Assembly: GCA_963743285.1 (NCBI GenBank)
Contig: CAVUPF010000004.1
Span: 310,001-374,000 of the forward strand
Direction: 5' to 3'
DNA: 64,000 bases
Source of the DNA: CAVUPF01 sp963743285
GTDB lineage: Bacteria; Actinomycetota; Thermoleophilia; Solirubrobacterales; 70-9
The notes below the pieces were generated by a model. The model made no database searches. It worked only from the letters and a program-made list of their open reading frames with translations, and had not been told where the DNA came from. The translations under genes were made by a program, and so were the position numbers. Positions 59,501-64,000 of this stretch are shown piece after piece (position 1 is the first letter of the stretch; every line of letters starts with the position of its first letter).

Positions 59501-60689
59501 GTGGTCTCTCCGCTTAATTCGCTTATTGTTGCAGGGCTCTTTGATTGTTCGCCGAACCCGTCGCTGGTCCTGTCCAGCGATGATGAAGGTTCGTATGGCT
59601 GCGCCGGCGAAATGCATCGAGGTTCCAGAGGAGGAGCGGGTTGAGCTCGAGCGGATCGTGCGCTCAGAAAGCGGGGAGGTGCGGATGGTGGAGCGCGCCC
59701 AGATCGTGCTTTATGCCGCCGAGGGTCACTCGGCGGCGGTGATTGGCCGGATGGTGGGGTGCTCGACGGTCACCGCGCAGAAGTGGCGCTCGCGTTATGA
59801 GCGCGGTGGGATCGTGGAGCTGCGCGATCTACCGCGGCCCGGTAAGCCGCTTCTTTATTCCTCTGAGGTGCGCGCGAAGCTGATCGCCAAGGCGTGCACC
59901 CGCCCACCGGAGACGCCGCAGGGTCAGCGCCGCGAGCGTTGGACCTATGACGAGCTCGCGGCGGCGGTCGGGATGTCCTCCACCCACGCGCACACGATCC
60001 TCGCCCGTGCCGATGTCAAGCCGCACCGGACCGACTACTGGATCATGAGCGACTTCACCGACCCCCGCTTCGAGCAGCGCTTGCAAGAGGTCTGCGGCCT
60101 CTACGTCGATCCGCCGGAGAACGTACTGGTCGTCTCGATCGAGCGAGAAGACCGGGATCCAGGCCAAGGCGCCGACCAAGCCCGACACCACGCCGGCGCC
60201 GGGCAAGCCCGCCCGCCGCGAGCACGAATACGAACGCAACGGCACGCAGTGCCTGTTCGCCTGTCTGAAGGTCGCAGAAGGCGACGTGCTCGCGATGCCT
60301 ACCAAGACCCGCAACCGCTGGGACCTGATCCGCTTTCTCGACCGCCTCGACGGCGAGATCCCCGAGGTCGAGGGCGAGAAGATCGTCGCGGTCACCGACA
60401 ACCTCTCCACCCGGCGCACCCAGGAGGTCAGCGACTGGCTTGAGGCGCACCCGCGCTGGAGCTTCCAGTTCACCCCCACCCACGCCTCCTGGTTAAACCA
60501 AGTGGAGATCTTCTTCTCGATCCTCCACAAGCGCCTGCTCAAGCACGGCGCCTTCACCAGCGAGACCGACCTCGCCGAGCAGATGCTCACCTTCATCGAG
60601 ACCTATAACCAGACCGCCAAACCCTTCAAGTGGACCTACACGGGAAAGGTGCTGGAGGCATGAACCAGCGAATTAAGCGGAGGGACCAC
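59501..60689 (+). mobile_element. IS630-family insertion sequence, 1,189 bp
   Basis: Inverted repeats of 23 bp with one mismatch lie at 59501-59523 and 60667-60689 (outer bases GTGGTC...GACCAC, inner CTCCGCTTAATTCGCT). The element is flanked by TA on both sides (59499-59500 and 60690-60691), the TA target duplication of IS630/Tc1-type transposons. Confidence 0.96.
59580..60663 (+). pseudogene. IS630 family transposase, frameshifted at the first catalytic Asp
   Basis: ATG at 59580 starts MMKVRMAAPAKCIEVPEEER. HTH: AAVIGRMVGCSTVTAQKWRSRYERGGIVELRDLPRPG. The DDE domain should begin VLVVSIDEKTGIQAKAP, but an extra base at about 60143 gives VVSIEREDRDPG and loses the frame. It resumes as EHEYERNGTQCLFACL, the second Asp in VTDNLSTRRTQEV and the Glu in WLNQVEIFFSIL, ending at 60663. 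Some IS630 members use programmed frameshifting, but this site lacks an obvious slippery run, so a point indel is favoured. Confidence 0.88.
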
Positions 60690-60723
60690 TAGCTTCCACG
60701 CAACGGCTACGTGCGCGAGCTAA

Positions 60724-61042
60724 GCCCAACATTTGCGCGGCAAGAATGCGGTCCAACCTCCCCGCTTAGCCTCACTGCTATCCGTAACACTTACTGACTG
60801 CACGTAACGTCAGTGCGCGAGAGGTTAGGTCGGTGCTGAAACCCTTTGGCTATGCGGTGCGTGCCTAGCGCTTGACGACGACCGCGTCGCGTAAGATTGG
60901 GGGGTGGTCGTAGAGGCCGCGGAGTTTCAAGGCTGCGGGCGCCGTCCAATTTGGGCGGCGTTCGTGTATCTGAAACACTTTTCCCGCCTCGCCGACTGGC
61001 ATGCTGGAAGAGCCTTGTATTCCACGACCTCTCTACGCCCCG
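60724..61042. other. 319-bp region upstream of the primase operon
   Basis: No gene supported. It contains the stem-loop CGCCGTCC-AATTT-GGGCGGCG (60940-60960, slightly short T-run after it) and a TTGACG/TAAGAT pair near 60873-60898 with only 14 bp between, too short for a standard promoter. It should contain the promoter of the genes at 61043 and 61753. Confidence 0.45.
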
Positions 61043-61756
61043 ATGAACGACGTTACCCCAGGTGAGTCGAACGCCGCACCCCTAGGGGTCTTGGCGTCCC
61101 TCGAGGGCCTACCGCCTTGGGACACACGCAAGCCGATCTCAGGCGCTGCGGTCCTCTTGAAGGCACCGTCAGCCCCGCGTTCGCGATCTAGAACACAGCT
61201 AACGCAGAAGGGCCTCGAAGCCCTGGTGCGCTCCGAGGTGGAGAAGCAAGTTGCGGATGTCGAGCGGCGCATGAAAGCGCGCGCTACAAAGGAAGCCCTC
61301 CGACAGATGATGGTCGAGCCCCGCCGAGCGAGAGCAGACGCGGATCGGGATAGGGTCGCTCGCTCGAGGTTCAGACCCTCACGTCGGCCTTCTAGGGCAA
61401 GCAGCCGGCGGGGACGTTCAGAGAGCCACCGTAGCGCCGGCTCATCGCGTCAGTGCCGTTCCTCGTCATCGAGCGACGACCCCGGCGAAGACGACCCGGC
61501 GAGAGGCCGGGGGTTAGTTCCAAACCTAGCGCTCGGCGACTCTGCTGGCTCTGAAGGCGAGCATGGTTGTCGGCTGGAGGGCGTGCAGCAGCACGCGGAC
61601 GAATGCGGGCCCCTCGTCAGCTTCGCCGACCTGCACGACTGGACTCCTGGGCTCACAGGGCCAGAGCGGTTGGCTGTCTTCGAGACCCTGCGACCTCAGA
61701 CCCGAGAGGCGATGTCCGCGAGTCTCAAGGCGTCGCTGGAGAGAGATCGACGATGA
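61043..61756 (+). CDS. hypothetical protein upstream of primase-helicase
   Basis: About 237 residues from ATG at 61043. The N-terminal part (PLGVLASLEGLPPWDTRKPI, LEALVRSEVEKQVADVERRM) is followed by an Arg/Ser-rich middle (RRPSRASSRRGRSESHRSAG) that may be disordered or frame-shifted, and a plausible C-terminus (SFADLHDWTPGLTGPERLAV, FETLRPQTREAMSASLKASL). ATGA overlap with the primase gene shows coupling. No family recognised. Confidence 0.55.
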   Translation: MNDVTPGESNAAPLGVLASLEGLPPWDTRKPISGAAVLLKAPSAPRSRSRTQLTQKGLEALVRSEVEKQVADVERRMKARATKEALRQMMVEPRRARADADRDRVARSRFRPSRRPSRASSRRGRSESHRSAGSSRQCRSSSSSDDPGEDDPARGRGLVPNLALGDSAGSEGEHGCRLEGVQQHADECGPLVSFADLHDWTPGLTGPERLAVFETLRPQTREAMSASLKASLERDRR

Positions 61757-63813
61757 ACGTCGAAGGGTTCCTCGGCCACTTTGACGCGGTCAAGACAGCG
61801 GGAGACGGCAAATGGACGGCGCGCTGCCCAGCTCACGACGACCGCACGCCGTCCCTCTCTATCGGACTCGGTGAGGACGACCGAATCTTGCTCATCTGTC
61901 GCGCGGGCTGCGACCACGAGGCGATCGTCGGGGCGCTTGGGCTCACGGTGGCCGATCTGTTCGCGGATAACGGCGACTGGCGCGAGAACGGTTCCCACCA
62001 AAAGCCCAAGAAGGCCACCAAACCTCCCGAGGGGTTGCCGAGCGAGACCGAACTCGCCGAGTGGCAAAAAGCACTTCTCGGCAATCCGGCGGCGCTGGAT
62101 AAGGCACGGCAGTTGAAGGGTTGGAGTCCCGGAGCACTCAGAAAACTGGAAGTCGGAGCACACGCCGGCCGACTGCGCTTCCCGATTCGCGATACGGACG
62201 GGAGGCTCATAAACCTGATCGGCTATGCCCCCAGACCGGAGGAGGGTGAACCGAAGTCCAAGGCGCTCCGTGGTCGCCCGCGTGGTCTGTTCCCGGCTCC
62301 TGAGTCGGTCGAGAGCAGCGAGGTTTGGTGTCTAGAGGGTGAAGGCGACACGGTGAGTGCGGCTACCCTTGGCATTGAGGCCGTTGGTATCCCGGGTGTG
62401 AACGGTTGGCGAGCGGAGTACGCCAGGCGATTCGCAGGTCTTCGCGTCGTCGTGTGTACCGACTGCGACGATCCCGGTCGGAAACTGGCCGAGCGCGTCG
62501 CCGCGGATCTCACAGGAGCTGGCGTGGAGTGTCGCCGCGTTGACCTTGATCCGGAGCGTAGCGACGGGTATGACCTGGGTGACCACCTGCTTGCAGCACC
62601 GTCTCCCGACGAGGCGAAAGAATCGCTCCTGGCACTCGCCGAAAGTGCGTCGGTGTGCGAGCCACCCATCGCAAAGCGCCCAGAGGGCGCTTACGCGCAG
62701 CCTCTCGCAGAGATCCGCCCCGAGCGAATTAAGTGGCTCTGGCCCGATCGCGTCCCCTTCGGGATGCTTTCGATGCTGGCCGGCGACCCGGGCCTTGGCA
62801 AGTCGCTTTTGACCATCGACTTGGCCGCGAAGGTAAGCCGCGCAGCTGGCGAGGTATTGCTGCTCTCGGCAGAGGATCATGCGGGGGCAACGATTCGTCC
62901 TCGTGCGATGGCGGCAAACGCCGACCTGGCTCGAATCCACATCGTGGCGATGAGCCGAGAAGGCTTAGACGAAGGGCTCAGACTCCCCGATGATTGCGAC
63001 GCGCTCGACACCTTGGTGGAGAAACACAAGGCCCGTCTAGTCGTCATCGACCCCCTGATGGCCCACATGGCCGACGGAGTCGATTCGCACTCGGATAAGT
63101 CGAGCCGGACGGCCCTGGCACCGCTTCACCACATGGCCGAGCGCCGCGGCTGTGCGGTCCTGTTCGTCCTTCACCTGAACAAGGCCAAGGGCGCCGATCC
63201 GATGTATCGAACCGGGGGGAGCATCGCTGTACCTGCGGCTGTGCGTTCAGCGCTCCTGCTGGCGCGCGATCCCGATGACCCTGACGGCGACCGAGGCTCT
63301 CAGCGGGTGCTCGCTCATTTCAAGTGCAACCTCGGCGAGTTTGCCGAGTCCCTCACGTATTCGATCGGGTCGGTGCAGCTCCCCGGGGATGAGGGGCTGA
63401 GCGCCCCCCGGCTGATGAAAATCGGCACGTCTGAGACCTCCGGCGCTGACCTTCTAAACGCTGGCTCGGGGGAAGAAAGATCGGAGCGAAGCGAGGCAAT
63501 CGAGATCCTCGAAAAGGAGCTGGCAGACGGCCCGGTCAGGGTCAAGGAGGTCAAGGCCGCGGTTCTGGCGGCAGGCGTCAGCCCTCGGACGCTCGACAGG
63601 GCCAAGAGCTCTCTCCGGGTCACATCGGACCGGAAAGGATTCGGCGCTGAGGGCGAGTGGTATTGGGAGCTTCCCGATAGGACGCCAGCTCATAGGACGC
63701 CACCCCCTACACCCCCGGTGGCGTCCTATGAGGGAAATGGCTCTACAGAGCCAAGCCATAGGACGCCAGACTCCATAGGACGCCACGGTTTGGAGGAGGG
63801 CACTGCGGCATGA
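61753..63813 (+). CDS. primase-helicase replication protein (CHC2 zinc finger, TOPRIM, RecA-like ATPase)
   Basis: A 686-residue protein from ATG at 61753. The zinc finger is at the start (ARCPAHDDRTPSLSI, CRAGCDHEAI: C25, H28, C49, C53). A TOPRIM domain follows with WCLEGEGDTVSAATLGIEA and VVVCTDCDDPGRK. The RepA/DnaB-like ATPase has Walker A AGDPGLGKSLLTID at about 343, Walker B RLVVIDPLMAHM, and VLFVLHLNKAKG. A C-terminal winged-helix-like part (VKEVKAAVLAAGVSPRTLDR) ends in a Pro/Thr-rich tail written by iteron-like DNA repeats. Such proteins start and drive replication of phages, plasmids and integrative elements. Confidence 0.88.
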   Translation: MNVEGFLGHFDAVKTAGDGKWTARCPAHDDRTPSLSIGLGEDDRILLICRAGCDHEAIVGALGLTVADLFADNGDWRENGSHQKPKKATKPPEGLPSETELAEWQKALLGNPAALDKARQLKGWSPGALRKLEVGAHAGRLRFPIRDTDGRLINLIGYAPRPEEGEPKSKALRGRPRGLFPAPESVESSEVWCLEGEGDTVSAATLGIEAVGIPGVNGWRAEYARRFAGLRVVVCTDCDDPGRKLAERVAADLTGAGVECRRVDLDPERSDGYDLGDHLLAAPSPDEAKESLLALAESASVCEPPIAKRPEGAYAQPLAEIRPERIKWLWPDRVPFGMLSMLAGDPGLGKSLLTIDLAAKVSRAAGEVLLLSAEDHAGATIRPRAMAANADLARIHIVAMSREGLDEGLRLPDDCDALDTLVEKHKARLVVIDPLMAHMADGVDSHSDKSSRTALAPLHHMAERRGCAVLFVLHLNKAKGADPMYRTGGSIAVPAAVRSALLLARDPDDPDGDRGSQRVLAHFKCNLGEFAESLTYSIGSVQLPGDEGLSAPRLMKIGTSETSGADLLNAGSGEERSERSEAIEILEKELADGPVRVKEVKAAVLAAGVSPRTLDRAKSSLRVTSDRKGFGAEGEWYWELPDRTPAHRTPPPTPPVASYEGNGSTEPSHRTPDSIGRHGLEEGTAA
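63677..63785. repeat. iteron-like cluster: five copies of ATAGGACGCCA
   Basis: ATAGGACGCCA occurs at 63677-63687, 63692-63702, 63758-63768 and 63775-63785, and inverted at 63719-63729. Copies 2 and 3 extend to a 14-bp perfect inverted repeat (CATAGGACGCCACC/GGTGGCGTCCTATG) with a 14-base spacer. GGCTCT-AC-AGAGCC at about 63740-63753 is a further palindrome between them. All lie within the last 45 codons of the primase-helicase gene, a usual place for an origin next to its initiator. Confidence 0.88.
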
Positions 63814-64000
63814 TGGACGCGCCCCCGACTCCGACTCTCAACGCTGCTGTGCGTCGCGTGGCCGAGGCCTACCAGAGACTGCCTGAGCGAGCCCGGCCAG
63901 ATATCGAGGGTCCGGACTGGCGCCGACGCGAGGATGCGATCGACGACGCCTATCGAGACGGCGACTCGGAGAAGTTCAAGGGAGCCGTGAGGGCGTGGGA
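63810..64000 (+). CDS. hypothetical protein, cut by window edge
   Basis: Starts at ATG 63810, overlapping the primase-helicase stop (ATGA), and is open to the window end (63 codons). It reads MMDAPPTPTLNAAVRRVAEA, RPDIEGPDWRRREDAIDDAY, DSEKFKGAVRAW; charged and helical. Probably the next gene of the replication operon; family unknown. Confidence 0.7.
   Translation, partial: MMDAPPTPTLNAAVRRVAEAYQRLPERARPDIEGPDWRRREDAIDDAYRDGDSEKFKGAVRAW

Larger units (their letters stand above)
59032..60723 (+). pseudogene. collagen-like exported protein interrupted by IS630-type element
   Basis: From GTG at 59032: signal peptide-like MKTKLVIAAALTLLVFAGVA, a region of unclear quality, seven Gly-x-y triplets (ARGPRGPQGAPGPQGAPGAF) and a C-terminal domain with CPASEGVCAVNTSTATCPTG, TVIGGGWAGDVIDG and NGWAVIMINWGTVAAS. 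The IS630 element sits at 59501-60689. Removing it and one TA joins ...GTVAA to SFHATATCAS and a TAA at 60721-60723, a Cys-containing end usual for this domain. As now read the protein ends in GLSA inside the IS. Confidence 0.82.

Noticed and set aside
60286..60663. Separate 125-codon gene at the end of the IS630 element
   Set aside because: It is the C-terminal DDE part of the same transposase, displaced by an indel near 60143.
60873..60898. TTGACG...TAAGAT as a sigma-70-type promoter
   Set aside because: The spacer is only 14 bp; not called as a promoter.
63677..63785. CRISPR array
   Set aside because: Repeats are 11 bp, one is inverted, spacing is irregular (4-55 bp), and no cas gene is present.

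Overview
This is high-GC actinobacterial DNA, most likely from the class Thermoleophilia (Solirubrobacterales/Gaiellales-like). That placement is an inference from gene order and families: tlyA-nadK-recN-steA-steB-GT4-pyrG, a DUF3866 protein, a fused aroK-aroB and an alaS-ruvX-mltG-aro cluster. No rRNA is present to confirm it.

Layout. 1-0.8 kb holds the end of a UGT-type glycosyltransferase and a tRNA-Asn; an HNH nuclease gene follows. From 1.6 to 18.9 kb a long minus-strand housekeeping block runs tlyA, nadK, (an MFS exporter), recN, steA, steB, a MraY/WecA-like transferase, pyrG, an M20 peptidase, a DUF3866 protein, xerD, mutM, recO, dgt and dnaG, many of them translationally coupled. From 19 to 23.7 kb an accessory island holds TetR/SDR, PadR/membrane protein, a cupin and a second PadR; two copies of a C-rich, terminator-associated RNA-like element bracket it. 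From 23.75 to 27.8 kb come dxs, a polyprenyl synthase, a small helical ORF, nusB and efp. From 27.8 to 31.6 kb is a decayed accessory segment (hydrolase and ltrA remnants, an SDR, an M42 peptidase, a broken GGDEF gene). From 31.6 to 48.6 kb a second housekeeping block covers Xaa-Pro peptidase, aroQ, aroKB, aroC, aroE, mltG, ruvX, alaS, an IscU-like/MnmA fusion, 6S RNA, aspS, hisS, an MBL hydrolase, an FTCD-domain protein and an M29-like peptidase. A tRNA-Met(CAT) with its own terminator ends it.

From 49 kb to the right edge the DNA is mobile in character: a phage-like structural protein, a serine recombinase, small ORFs, a terminase-small-subunit-like protein, collagen-like exported proteins and a primase-helicase whose 3' end carries iteron-like repeats. 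Three insertion sequences have landed here and their target duplications can be read directly: an IS66-type element cutting the serine recombinase after its fifth codon (TSD CAGTAGCC), a second IS66-type element carrying a passenger gene (TSD CAACAAAC), and an IS630-type element cutting the last codons of a collagen-like gene (TSD TA).

Cross-cutting observations: single-base frameshifts occur in efp, aroKB, the IS630 transposase, one IS66 transposase and a GGDEF gene. Because efp and aroB are normally needed, at least some may be sequence errors. Two genes in the mobile region share a covarying stem-loop directly upstream of their Shine-Dalgarno sequence. Function calls rest on motifs and family resemblance read by eye; no database search was run.
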